The position numbers were made by a program, and so were the translations under genes. This document shows positions 1 to 8,378 of a stretch of 64,000 bases of DNA, piece after piece. Below the pieces are notes generated by a model. That model did not search any database. It saw only the letters and a list, made by a program, of their open reading frames with translations, and had not been told where the DNA came from. The stretch covers positions 62,001 to 126,000 of the forward strand of contig CAJJBI010000002.1 of the NCBI GenBank assembly GCA_905182465.1. Direction: 5' to 3'. Source of the DNA: Opitutaceae bacterium BACL24 MAG-120322-bin51. GTDB taxonomy: Bacteria > Verrucomicrobiota > Verrucomicrobiia > Opitutales > Coraliomargaritaceae. Numbering within the stretch: the first letter of the stretch is position 1; every line of letters begins with the position of its first letter.

Positions 1-930
1 GAAGTGCATCTTGGCAAAGCCCTTCAAACCGTCGGCGCCCTTTTCCTCAAAAATCTTCTTGGCCTGCGCAAGCACTCGATCGCTGGCCCCTTTGACCAAG
101 GTCTCACCTAACTCGTCAGAGAGCCGCTTCATCTCGCGCACATAGATGGCACGGGCGATAATCGAAGCCGCCGCCACGACAGGATCTGACTCGGCCTTCG
201 TTCGGCTAACGAGCTTGAAATCTTTGCGGTCTTTAACGTAAGCATCGACCAGCTTTTGTTTGGTGAATTGATCGAGTAAGCCCCATGGAGCGGCGCGCTG
301 ATCGAGCGCTTGGTTGAGTGACTTGCCGTGATACCACGCAAGTAGCTTATTCAAATTACGATCAAACTTGTTATAGAGTTCATTGTATTTAGGCATCCGC
401 GCAAAAGCAGTCTGGATGACGACGCCCTTTGTTTTGCGAATTTCTTGATCGAGCTTTAGGATGCTACCATCGGTCAGCTTCTTACTATCGGCCACCCCGA
501 GTTCGAGCCACTGGCGCACCATGTCACCATCCGCCACAACACAAGCTGTGACCAAGGGACCAAAAAGATCGCCTTTCCCGCTTTCGTCGGCACCTGCGTG
601 GAGTGTGAACCATTCCGGGTTGTGTACCTCTTCATAGCCGAGGAGCGCTTCGCCCGTGATCTCGGCTTCAAGAATATCGCGGACAAACTCTTCCATATTT
701 TTGCCAGATACGACCAGCTTGCCACTCTGGTAGCCAACCACATTGACCTTCTCACCCTTAAACGCAAAGAGCGAGTAAGCGACATCATAGGGGAACCAGG
801 CACCGCCCACACTTTTCTCTTCCAACAAATCAGCGAGCTGATCCATCTTCTCCTCATCAAGCTTGATGGTATACATCACCTTCTTTTTAGGACCTTCGTC
901 CTCGGTGGGCTTGGATTTCTTTTTCGGCAT
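1..930 (-). CDS. rnhC: Ribonuclease HIII (C-terminus cut by window edge)
   Basis: Endonuclease that cleaves the RNA strand of RNA-DNA hybrids. Translating the minus strand from the ATG at 930 gives 310 codons that are still open at position 1, so only a few C-terminal residues should be missing (family length about 300-315). A lysine-rich start (MPKKKSKPTE) leads into the N-terminal substrate-binding (TBP-like) domain of the RNase HIII class, residues about 18-100. The catalytic core begins at about 113 with the family motif DESGKGD (residues 115-121), whose acidic residues bind metal, followed by a second acidic block (GVADSKKLTD). The N-terminal domain separates it from RNase HII. It is divergent from the guanylyltransferase gene, with a 100-base gap. 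Identification is firm; the end is unseen. Confidence 0.93.
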   Translation of the reverse strand, partial: MPKKKSKPTEDEGPKKKVMYTIKLDEEKMDQLADLLEEKSVGGAWFPYDVAYSLFAFKGEKVNVVGYQSGKLVVSGKNMEEFVRDILEAEITGEALLGYEEVHNPEWFTLHAGADESGKGDLFGPLVTACVVADGDMVRQWLELGVADSKKLTDGSILKLDQEIRKTKGVVIQTAFARMPKYNELYNKFDRNLNKLLAWYHGKSLNQALDQRAAPWGLLDQFTKQKLVDAYVKDRKDFKLVSRTKAESDPVVAAASIIARAIYVREMKRLSDELGETLVKGASDRVLAQAKKIFEEKGADGLKGFAKMHF

Positions 931-1030
931 CTGAAATATATTTGATCTCAAAAACATAGGATTGGGCGCTTGGAATCAAGTCACGAACTCGAAACTTGCC
1001 ATTTTACCGCCCGAGCTGATCCTCAAGAAT

Positions 1031-2122
1031 ATGTCTAAACGATACGTAGTCATCATGGCAGGGGGCCGAGGCGAACGCTTTTGGCCAGAGAGCCGCACTG
1101 CCCGCCCCAAGCAACTGCTCCCGATAGTTGGCGAAAAGGCAATGCTCGCGCAAACAATCGACCGCCTGGCAGACCTAGTGCCCGCAGAGGACGTATTTGT
1201 CATCACGAACACGGAGCAACGCGATGCCGTGCTGGAAGTCTGCCCCGAGCTCGACCCTAATAAAGTTATCGGCGAACCCGTCGGGCGCGATACCGCAGCC
1301 GCCGTCGGCTTAGCCACCGTACTAGTTCGCCGCGAAGATCCCGAGGCTGTCTTTGCCATGCTGCCCGCAGATGCCGTGATCCACGACGCAGCAGGCCTAT
1401 GCGCCACCCTCGAAAGCGCCTTCGCCGCAGCTGAAGCCGATCCCGTGCTCGCCACGATCGGCATCACTGCCAGCTCCCCGGCGACAGGCTATGGCTACAT
1501 CCAGCAAGGCAATACTCGTGGCGATTCTGCAGGCCAAGCCGTCTACCAAGTTAAACGCTTCGTCGAAAAGCCCGACCTCGCCACCGCGCAAAGCTACCTC
1601 GATGCGGGGGACTATTTCTGGAACGCTGGCATGTTCATCTGGTCGGTCTCAGCCATCGTAGCCGAACTCGAGAAAAGCACCCCCACCCTCTGGCAAGCCC
1701 TGCAAGCCATCGATCAAGGTCTCGAAGCGGGGCAAGGCATCGACGCAGTCCTCGCGCAACATTACCCAAAGCTAGAAAAAATCTCAGTCGACTACGCGAT
1801 TATAGAAAAGGCAGATAACGTCGTTATGGTCGAATCTGGCTTTGATTGGGACGACGTCGGCGAATGGCCCGCGGTCTCTCGACATTATCCCTCCGACGAA
1901 GCGGGTAATGTCGTCCGCGGCTCCGCAGAACTGGCCGACTCAAGTGGTAACATCGTCTACTCCCGCGATGAAAAGCACCTCGTCGCCCTACTCGGCGTGC
2001 AAGACTTGATTGTAGTCAGAACCGAAGACGCCACCCTTGTCTGCCACAAAGATAAAGCTCAAGAAATCAAAGACCTAGTCAAAAAGATCGGCGCGAAAGC
2101 AAGCTACAAGCATCTGACATAA
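1031..2122 (+). CDS. manC: Mannose-1-phosphate guanylyltransferase
   Basis: Makes GDP-mannose from mannose-1-phosphate and GTP for glycan and envelope synthesis; cytoplasmic. The 363-residue protein opens with the nucleotidyltransferase loop MAGGRGERFWP and has RPKQLL, the sugar-binding segment RFVEKPD (about residue 175), and the downstream SVDYAIIEKA and FDWDDVGEW blocks typical of the GMP class. It is single-domain: the C-terminal isomerase domain of longer ManC/AlgA proteins is absent. A longer frame from a TTG at 962 exists, but its 23 extra residues look unlike the family, and the ATG at 1031 places the GGxGxR loop at the usual distance from the N-terminus. ruvX follows 9 bases after the stop, so the two are probably co-transcribed. 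Confidence 0.92.
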   Translation: MSKRYVVIMAGGRGERFWPESRTARPKQLLPIVGEKAMLAQTIDRLADLVPAEDVFVITNTEQRDAVLEVCPELDPNKVIGEPVGRDTAAAVGLATVLVRREDPEAVFAMLPADAVIHDAAGLCATLESAFAAAEADPVLATIGITASSPATGYGYIQQGNTRGDSAGQAVYQVKRFVEKPDLATAQSYLDAGDYFWNAGMFIWSVSAIVAELEKSTPTLWQALQAIDQGLEAGQGIDAVLAQHYPKLEKISVDYAIIEKADNVVMVESGFDWDDVGEWPAVSRHYPSDEAGNVVRGSAELADSSGNIVYSRDEKHLVALLGVQDLIVVRTEDATLVCHKDKAQEIKDLVKKIGAKASYKHLT

Positions 2123-2131
2123 CTCTTTAAA

Positions 2132-2548
2132 ATGAACTATCTAGGCATCGATTGGGGAGAGAAACGCATTGGCCTAGCCTTCGCAGACGATGTCGGTATC
2201 GCCATGCCCCTCCCTGCCGCGGTTGCTGCCTCCAAAAAAGAGCGCATGCGCCACATCGAAACGATGCTCACCCAGCGTAAAGCGCAAGAGCTAGTCGTCG
2301 GCTACCCACTCAATATGAACGGCACCGTCGGCTTCAAGGCAAGGGAGGTCGATGAATTTATTGCCGAACTAGAAAAGCGATTCCGCCTGCCCATCCACCG
2401 CATCGACGAGCGCCTTTCCAGTCATTCAGTCGAGCAGGGCCTGAAAGGGCAAAAGAAGAAACCCAGCCGCCAAAGTGGCGAGATCGACTCGCGCGCCGCC
2501 GCGCTAATTTTACAAGATTTCATCGAAGAACGAAACCTGAATTCCTAG
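2132..2548 (+). CDS. ruvX: Putative pre-16S rRNA nuclease / RuvX (YqgF family)
   Basis: RNase H-fold protein of the YqgF/RuvX family, implicated in 16S rRNA 5'-end maturation and annotated in older literature as a Holliday junction resolvase. The 138 residues match the family length. Visible motifs are the N-terminal metal-binding strand GIDWGEKRIGLA, the VVGYPLNMNGTVG loop, RIDERLSS with a conserved glutamate, and the C-terminal IDSRAAALILQDF with the catalytic aspartate. It starts 9 bases after the guanylyltransferase stop and is followed by two tRNA genes. Confidence 0.93.
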   Translation: MNYLGIDWGEKRIGLAFADDVGIAMPLPAAVAASKKERMRHIETMLTQRKAQELVVGYPLNMNGTVGFKAREVDEFIAELEKRFRLPIHRIDERLSSHSVEQGLKGQKKKPSRQSGEIDSRAAALILQDFIEERNLNS

Positions 2549-2549
2549 C

Positions 2550-2579
2550 TTGACCACTAGGACAAGATTTCGACATCTT
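2550..2579 (+). promoter_or_regulatory. Possible promoter of the tRNA pair (weak)
   Basis: A TTGACC box at 2550-2555 resembles a -35 element. Eighteen bases on, CATCTT at 2574-2579 is only a 3-of-6 match to a -10 box, but it would place the transcription start near 2586, ten bases before tRNA-Gly. The tRNAs could equally be read through from ruvX. Confidence 0.25.
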
Positions 2580-2595
2580 CCACAGCTTATCTATC

Positions 2596-2670
<75 letters not shown>

Positions 2671-2688
2671 TACGCTAGATCAAGTTCA

Positions 2689-2780
<92 letters not shown>

Positions 2781-2950
2781 CTTTAGATACCCCGTCCTTG
2801 CACAAGGATTCTAACCTAGGAGTCCCTACAAGCCCTTTGCGTTTCTATTTAAGGGGAGAGTAAAGGGGTATGGTTAGGTGAGCGTAGGGAGGATAATGAG
2901 TGCGATTCTTTGTTGTAACTGCAGATCTAGGTAATCTAAAGTCATCTACT

Positions 2951-4810
2951 ATGAAAATATTGTCTGCCTTATTTCTACCCTTCTTGATATTTTGTTCCCC
3001 ATTAAGCTCTCAAGACTTTTTAAGCATTCACATAAGCGATGTCGCTTCGAATACTAAGGAGGTAAGAACAAATATTGATTTGAGCCATCAAGATGTTGAT
3101 TCCGTACAGTCAGAATTGAAGATTGCTACAATATTGATGGCTGCCGACTTAGATTATTTTCTTACTATAGATAAATCAACGCCTTACCATTATTCTAATA
3201 ATGTTAATTTAAAACGGTTTAATGTTTCAACAAATGAAGCGTTTGTCGTTATTTCAGGTACTGGAGTTATTGATGGGAAATATATAATAGACGAGTATTG
3301 GGGAGAACTGGATCTATCATCTCAGAGTAATTGGGGACGAATTTCTATTGGCGGGTCAATTAATGTTCCTTTCCAAGGCTTAGATCATCAATTAAGACTG
3401 AGTAGTCCGCATTTAGAAACTAGTTCAAATATTTTCAACACACCTCTCCAGAGTATAGATTTTAGCGGATTTACTCCATTTACTAGTTACGACGTAGGTA
3501 ATATTAGAACGCACAACTCTATAGCTGAAGTAAAAAGGAACTTCTACTCTGACAGCTATTTCCAAATTGGATCTTTTGCTTCTGCCCAGGCTGCTATTAA
3601 TTCCTATACTATAGATAGTGACCTTTTAGATAGTGATGGAGACGGTTATGCAGTATGGAGAGATGACGATGACAATAATCCCAGCATAACTCAGGCTAAT
3701 GCTATTTATACGCTCTCCTCTGCGCTTACTGAAATTGCTTCATTGGAATCTCAAAAAAGTTCCCTGATTGCAGAAAGAGACGCACGACCTACACAAGCTT
3801 CTTACGATACAGTAGTAGCAGAAAGGGATGCTATGCCTACACAAGCTTCATATGATGCAATGGTAGCTGAGCGAGATGCCAAAACAGAGCAATTTTCCAC
3901 GCTAGATTCTAGAGTTAATGAAATTCTACCTAAAGAAGTTCCTGACCCTCCTCAATTAGACTTAGATTCATTTAATCAATTATTTGATCAGGGTAAACAG
4001 ATGATTGAAGAGTCTAAAAATTATGCAACGAATGACTACAATTACGTTGATTACAAAATAGGTAGGGTTGAAGGTTTTATTGCTAATGGCCCCATTGAGG
4101 ATATCGGAGATGAACTTGATGATATTATTGATGAATTAGATTTATCTCCTCTAACTTATAGTGGTCATTATAATTTTGGCCCAGTAAAAGAAAAATTTGA
4201 ACAAGCTAAGAATGTCTATCAATCTGGTAACATAGATTCATTTAATCAATTATTTGATCAGGGTAAACAGATGATTGAAGAGTCTAAAAATTATGCAACG
4301 AATGACTACAATTACGTTGATTACAAAATAGGTAGGGTTGAAGGTTTTATTGCTAATGGCCCCATTGAGGATATCGGAGATGAACTTGATGATATTATTG
4401 ATGAATTAGATTTATCTCCTCTAACTTATAGTGGTCATTATAATTTTATCCCAGTTAAAGAAAAATTTGAACAAGCTGAATCAGATTTTGCTCTTCAAAT
4501 GGGGATCCAAAATGCTTACGATCCTACACCATTTTTTACTGCAACATTAGAAGAACATATTACTAATCTTAATTCAGATATAACTACTGCACGACAAGAA
4601 AGAGATGCTAAATTGTCTTTAGAAGAGATAGTAGACCTCAGAGCTGGCTCCAGTATGGTTGCAATATCAAACGGGCAAGCTACTCTATCTATGGATGTAG
4701 AGGAAAGCTCTGACCTAGGTATTTGGACGACTGGAGGAACCGCAAGTGTTCAGATGAATGTTCAGCCTGGTGAAGATAAGAAATTCTTCCGCTTCAAGAT
4801 GACCGAGTAA
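2951..4810 (+). CDS. Secreted repeat protein, function unknown
   Basis: I do not recognise a function. The ATG at 2951 gives 619 residues with a good signal peptide (MKILSALFLPFLIFCSPLSSQ, cut near residue 21); a GTG at 2900 would add 17 unhelpful residues. Domains in order: a beta-rich N-terminal part (about 25-220); an acidic calcium-type segment DSDGDGYAVWRDDDD (about 222-245, thrombospondin-3/EF-hand-like); helical units of 16 residues with the pattern AERDA.PTQASYD (about 274-310); two nearly identical 82-residue modules (about 338-419 and 428-509); a coiled segment; and a C-terminal domain (about 557-619) ending GEDKKFFRFKMTE. The 16-residue unit and the C-terminal domain resemble families I associate with Opitutales proteins (recollection, not a search). 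Base composition is strikingly AT-rich relative to the flanks, suggesting transfer or a distinct accessory region. Confidence 0.75.
   Translation: MKILSALFLPFLIFCSPLSSQDFLSIHISDVASNTKEVRTNIDLSHQDVDSVQSELKIATILMAADLDYFLTIDKSTPYHYSNNVNLKRFNVSTNEAFVVISGTGVIDGKYIIDEYWGELDLSSQSNWGRISIGGSINVPFQGLDHQLRLSSPHLETSSNIFNTPLQSIDFSGFTPFTSYDVGNIRTHNSIAEVKRNFYSDSYFQIGSFASAQAAINSYTIDSDLLDSDGDGYAVWRDDDDNNPSITQANAIYTLSSALTEIASLESQKSSLIAERDARPTQASYDTVVAERDAMPTQASYDAMVAERDAKTEQFSTLDSRVNEILPKEVPDPPQLDLDSFNQLFDQGKQMIEESKNYATNDYNYVDYKIGRVEGFIANGPIEDIGDELDDIIDELDLSPLTYSGHYNFGPVKEKFEQAKNVYQSGNIDSFNQLFDQGKQMIEESKNYATNDYNYVDYKIGRVEGFIANGPIEDIGDELDDIIDELDLSPLTYSGHYNFIPVKEKFEQAESDFALQMGIQNAYDPTPFFTATLEEHITNLNSDITTARQERDAKLSLEEIVDLRAGSSMVAISNGQATLSMDVEESSDLGIWTTGGTASVQMNVQPGEDKKFFRFKMTE
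3770..3865 (+). repeat. Two tandem 48-bp coding units (AERDA.PTQASYD)
   Basis: Two head-to-tail 48-base units within the secreted repeat protein encode AERDARPTQASYDTVV and AERDAMPTQASYDAMV; a third partial unit (AERDAK) starts at 3866. The DNA copies differ mostly at third positions, so this array is older than the 245-bp duplication downstream. Confidence 0.85.
3963..4477 (+). repeat. 245-bp near-perfect direct duplication (period 270)
   Basis: Bases 3963-4207 recur at 4233-4477, an offset of exactly 270 bases (90 codons). By eye the copies differ at only three positions near the 3' end: GGC versus ATC (two changes) and GTA versus GTT. The unique linker 4208-4232 encodes KNVYQSGNI. The copies preserve frame and encode an 82-residue module beginning with DSFNQLFDQGKQ. 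Such identity, including silent sites, indicates a recent duplication or ongoing gene conversion. Confidence 0.95.
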
Positions 4811-4858
4811 TTTTTCTAAGGCACTTGATGTATAAATACATCAGCAAGAAGGAAGGGT

Positions 4859-5881
4859 ATGATTCAAAAACTAAAAACGATAGTCATTACCTTCTTTTGT
4901 ATCGGAAAGATAGTATTGCTTTACGGGGATATTGGTAACAATTCACTTATCATTCCGCGACTTGATGACGGCTACAATAAACCCCTGATCGATCGATCCG
5001 GCTATACTCTTGTGGCAGAGCTTTCTGATGAATTTGACGGCACTAAGTTGAATTTAAACAAGTGGCGTCCCCACATGAAAAATTGGAAAGGTCGAGGGGC
5101 AGAATTTACTCCAAGCAATGTGAGCGTTAAAGATGGCTGCCTACAGCTAAAGTCGAGCATCAAGGACGAACAGTTCCTTGAAGAGGTGTACTCCACCATC
5201 GATTACGCCCTAACTGGTCATCAAAGAAAGATTGATATTAATACATGGTCACCCGCTGATTATGGTGAAAAATGGGATGCGAAGAAGCTTTCTTCTCAGC
5301 CTTTCTATAACAACTTGCAAGATTTGGGCCTCAAAGCCATCGGAGCTGCTGCCGTGGAGTCACGAAACGAAATAGCCAGCGCAGGGTATTATGAGGCTAG
5401 AATTAAAATCTCTGAAATTGCGCTTAGCTCTTCTTTTTGGCTGATAGGAGGGGGAACTGAGTTTGACATTACTGAAAGTATGGGAGCACACACACTGTCT
5501 ATAAAAAGTGATTGGCTTGCTCGTACTCCCTATGAAATAGGATCTGCTATACATTACCACAACCCTCCTCCAAAGACTCCAGAATTTGAAAAAATGAAGT
5601 ATCTGGCTCCCAAGAAACTAACCGAAGAGTTCTTTATCCTTGGATTTTTATGGGGTGAAACGGAGACAAAAATCTTCTACAACGACCAAGAGATCTATGG
5701 CCATGATTTAAGTAGCATACCAGAAATCGATCCTAAGATATTTTCTTCACTGAAACGCATGATTTTCGACCGTGAAGTTCTTTGGGGACCTTGGAAGGGG
5801 TGGCCAACAAAGACCCAGTTGACCAATCCAGAAATAAATACCTTCTACATAGACTGGGTCCGGGTATGGGAACCTAACTAA
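4859..5881 (+). CDS. Secreted glycoside hydrolase family 16-like enzyme
   Basis: Probable beta-glucanase or galactanase of the concanavalin-like GH16 family, likely acting outside the cytoplasm on algal or other polysaccharide. The 340-residue protein starts at an ATG preceded by AAGGAAGG, and residues 1-23 form a signal peptide. Family marks are AELSDEFDGTKLNLNKW (about 53-69, the GH16 entry strand), GYYEARIKIS (about 177-186), the catalytic box E201-F-D203-I-T-E206 (ExDxxE arrangement, with nucleophile and acid/base glutamates present), and the closing strand FYIDWVRVWEP. The ExDxxE form occurs in agarase, carrageenase and porphyranase-type members, but the substrate cannot be told from sequence alone. 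It follows the repeat protein by 48 bases and is also AT-rich. Confidence 0.85.
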   Translation: MIQKLKTIVITFFCIGKIVLLYGDIGNNSLIIPRLDDGYNKPLIDRSGYTLVAELSDEFDGTKLNLNKWRPHMKNWKGRGAEFTPSNVSVKDGCLQLKSSIKDEQFLEEVYSTIDYALTGHQRKIDINTWSPADYGEKWDAKKLSSQPFYNNLQDLGLKAIGAAAVESRNEIASAGYYEARIKISEIALSSSFWLIGGGTEFDITESMGAHTLSIKSDWLARTPYEIGSAIHYHNPPPKTPEFEKMKYLAPKKLTEEFFILGFLWGETETKIFYNDQEIYGHDLSSIPEIDPKIFSSLKRMIFDREVLWGPWKGWPTKTQLTNPEINTFYIDWVRVWEPN

Positions 5882-5946
5882 AGTTGGAGTAGATCCTTTA
5901 ATCAAGTGGATCAACTGATTCGCCTCGGATCATACGCCACAGGCGA

Positions 5947-6918
5947 TCAAAACCCCGTTGTGAGGGGTCCCGGAAAGTATTCCATCGATACATGATCTTC
6001 TGGAGTCGCTGGATTCATACGGATACCCCAGAGCGGCTTGATCGAATCAGGGAACATTGCGTAGCGTAAGTCTCCGACCACATTTACCTCATCTGAATAG
6101 CGATAGAGGTAGCCTTGGGAAAAGAATCGAAATCGTTCGATATCATAGGCCAAGACTGAATCTTCGGGCGCTATCATCTGAGCCGACGCTTCGCTGAAGG
6201 CATGGACGATGCTTCCTGGGTATTGCTTCGGCTCTGAAAAGGGCGTGGTCCGCACGGCATCGACGTAATACTGATCGCCGGCACGATAAACGATACGCCA
6301 AAGCAAAATGTTGGCCAAGGACGGACGCACTGACAGCTCTTCGGGCCTGTGGTCTCGCTCTTCCGCAATCTGCGCTGCGATCTGTGTCGCCTGCCCTCTT
6401 TGGTAGATGCCTAAACTTAGATAAATCAGACATAGCGCGACTGCGAATTGCGCAAAGCGCGGCCGTCGAAAAATAAAGGCGATCACGGTGAGCAAAACGA
6501 GTGGCAAGGTGAAGATCGGATCAATGATCGAGATAATGTCCCAAGACTCGCGGTGATGGCTGATCGGCCAATAGAGTAATGTGCCATAGCTCGTGCAGGC
6601 ATCGATCAGCCCATGGGTGATTGCGCCCATCATGCCAAACAGTGCCAAACGTCGATACGGGTAATGTTTCCAAAAAAAGAGCCCCTTAAATAATGCCGCT
6701 ACGAGCAGGCCGATTAGGGGCGCAATGAGCAGGGCGTGGGTAAAGTGGCGATGATATTGTAGTGACAGTAGCGGATCAGTCTCAGAGCGGATGAGCACAT
6801 CCAAATCTGGCGCGGCCCCCGCCAGAGCTCCGAGCAAGAGTGCATGCCTCGTCTCTGCTTTACGGCATACGATGGCTGCGGCTGCCGCGCCGATGCTCGC
6901 TTGAGTTAATGGATCCAC
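5947..6918 (-). CDS. YdjM/DUF457-type membrane-bound metal-dependent hydrolase
   Basis: Inner-membrane protein of the YdjM (LexA-binding, inner membrane-associated hydrolase) family; the substrate is unknown. Its 323 residues begin MDPLTQASIGAA, typical of the family, followed by APDLDVLI (about 36-43), the histidine cluster HRHFTHALL (about 56-64), and GAITHGLIDACTSYGT with further putative metal ligands. At least four hydrophobic segments lie in the first 170 residues, with a soluble C-terminal part after about 190. It converges with the GH16 gene and diverges from waaA. Confidence 0.85.
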   Translation of the reverse strand: MDPLTQASIGAAAAAIVCRKAETRHALLLGALAGAAPDLDVLIRSETDPLLSLQYHRHFTHALLIAPLIGLLVAALFKGLFFWKHYPYRRLALFGMMGAITHGLIDACTSYGTLLYWPISHHRESWDIISIIDPIFTLPLVLLTVIAFIFRRPRFAQFAVALCLIYLSLGIYQRGQATQIAAQIAEERDHRPEELSVRPSLANILLWRIVYRAGDQYYVDAVRTTPFSEPKQYPGSIVHAFSEASAQMIAPEDSVLAYDIERFRFFSQGYLYRYSDEVNVVGDLRYAMFPDSIKPLWGIRMNPATPEDHVSMEYFPGPLTTGF

Positions 6919-6997
6919 TCCTCGAAACTGTCAGTGGATACGACTTCTGCAAGCCGAAGCGGCCTCTTCTTCTGGGGTGACCTCTACTGAACGGAGT

Positions 6998-7030
6998 AAA
7001 GGCACGGCCTTTTTATCCTTTCAATAAAGG
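6998..7030 (+). promoter_or_regulatory. Two tandem hairpins in the waaA leader
   Basis: AAAGGC (6998-7003) pairs with GCCTTT (7007-7012) around the triloop ACG and runs into TTAT. CCTTT (7017-7021) then pairs with AAAGG (7026-7030) around CAAT. The strands can also pair crosswise (the first AAAGG with the second CCTTT). The ribosome-binding site AAGGAGA (7034-7040) follows at once. The layout resembles an attenuator or translational leader but could be chance. Confidence 0.4.
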
Positions 7031-7050
7031 TCCAAGGAGAGTCATATCTA

Positions 7051-8348
7051 GTGCTCATGATTTGGTTCTACCGACTGCTTTATTTACCAGGGCTTCTGAT
7101 CGCGCTCCCCTACTACATTCTTCGGATGTGGCGTCGCGGCGGCTATGCGAAGAGCTTCCAGCATCGCTTTGGTCGGTTCCATCGCTTAGAGCCAGTCGCG
7201 GCGGGAAAAAAGCGCATTTGGTTGCAAGCGGTCAGTGTGGGTGAGGTGCTCGCGATTGGTCCACTCATCGATGCCCTGCAAAAAGATCCAAATGTCGAGA
7301 TCGTGCTGACGACGACGACCAGCACTGGCTACTCGGAAGCGCGAAAACGTTACGCGGAAACCGTCAAGAGTATCGGCATCTTCCCTCTCGATTTTTGGCT
7401 TTTTAGCCGCACTACTTGGAATCGTATCCAGCCCAGTGCGGTCATACTTACTGAGAGTGAACTCTGGCCAGAACACTTACACCAAGCCAGAAAACGAAAA
7501 ATACCCGCCCACCTAATTAACGCACGGATCTCCGACACCAGCTTTAGGCGCTACCAGCAAGTCCCCACTCTGGCTCGGCGCATGCTGAAAAAGTTTCGTG
7601 GCATCTACGCAGCAAGTGAACTCGACCACGCTCGTCTGCTTGAACTTGGCTGCCCGGCCGAGCGCATACACTCGACTGGCAGTATCAAGTTCGATGTGGC
7701 GATCGGCGAGCGCTGCACCGAGGAAGCGCGAACTACCCTCAGAGAGGATCTCGGATTTTCGGCTGGAGATAAAAAGTTTTTATTCTGCTAGGTTCATCAA
7801 CTTGGGCGGGCGAAGAGATCGCACTCTTGGATGCACAACGCGCGGTCATTGCTGCGGGTATCGATTGCCGATTACTGCTTGTGCCTCGCCATGCGGAACG
7901 TGCACCCGAACTCCTCCAACTACTCAAAGCGCAGGACCTACCGTGGTATCAGCGTTCCACAGGGGGTGAAGTGCCCGAAAATTTAAGTATCCATCTCGCG
8001 GATACGACTGGCGAGTTAGCGTATCTTTCGCAGACGGCTGATCTCGCATTCATCGGTAAGAGCCTTGCTCCCAACGAAGGCGGTCAAACACCGATTGAAG
8101 CGGCTGGGCTCGGCGTCCCAGTCTTGATGGGATCGAACATGAATAACTTTAGAGATGTCGCTAAGTCACTCATCCGCGCGGGTGCAGCTATAACTGTCGA
8201 GCATGCCGACGAGCTGAAGTCTGAAGTGCTCAAGCTGGCGAAGGATCCATCATCTCGAGTTAGCATGCAGCAAGCGGGACTAGAATGGCATAAGCGTAAC
8301 CGCGGCAGTAGCCAGCGGATTGCTGAGCAGATCCTGAAGAGTCTTTAG
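7051..8348 (+). pseudogene. waaA: 3-deoxy-D-manno-octulosonic acid (KDO) transferase, frameshifted
   Basis: GT30 enzyme that transfers KDO from CMP-KDO to lipid A precursors at the inner membrane. The first part (7051-7791, GTG start behind AAGGAGA) has the N-terminal membrane anchor, QAVSVGEVLAIGPL with the catalytic glutamate, TTTTSTGY, and ESELWPEHL. It stops at 7789. The remainder continues in the next frame as ILLGSSTWAGEE..., then NEGGQTPIEAAGLGVPVLMG, the nucleotide-sugar-binding part of the C-terminal domain, to 8348. Adding one T to the run TTTTT at 7777-7781 restores KKFFILLGSSTWAGEE, as expected for the family. Total about 430 residues, a normal length. Probably a sequencing error or a very recent mutation, since both halves are well conserved. 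Confidence 0.88.
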
Positions 8349-8350
8349 AG

Positions 8351-8371
8351 CACTGATGGCAATCAGTGTTT
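8351..8371. terminator. Possible terminator between convergent waaA and TIGR03790 genes
   Basis: A perfect 7-bp stem, CACTGAT (8351-8357) with ATCAGTG (8362-8368), loop GGCA, is followed by only three Ts. It sits 3 bases after the waaA stop, in the gap between two converging genes. Confidence 0.45.
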
Positions 8372-8378
8372 CCGTGCC

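Noticed and set aside
976-1467. A 163-codon minus-strand open frame
   Set aside because: Antisense to the guanylyltransferase gene; serine/arginine-rich shadow translation.
7771-7790. Programmed minus-one frameshift in waaA
   Set aside because: The heptamer GTTTTTA is not a good slippery site (first base G), and no family precedent is known to me; a missing T is simpler.
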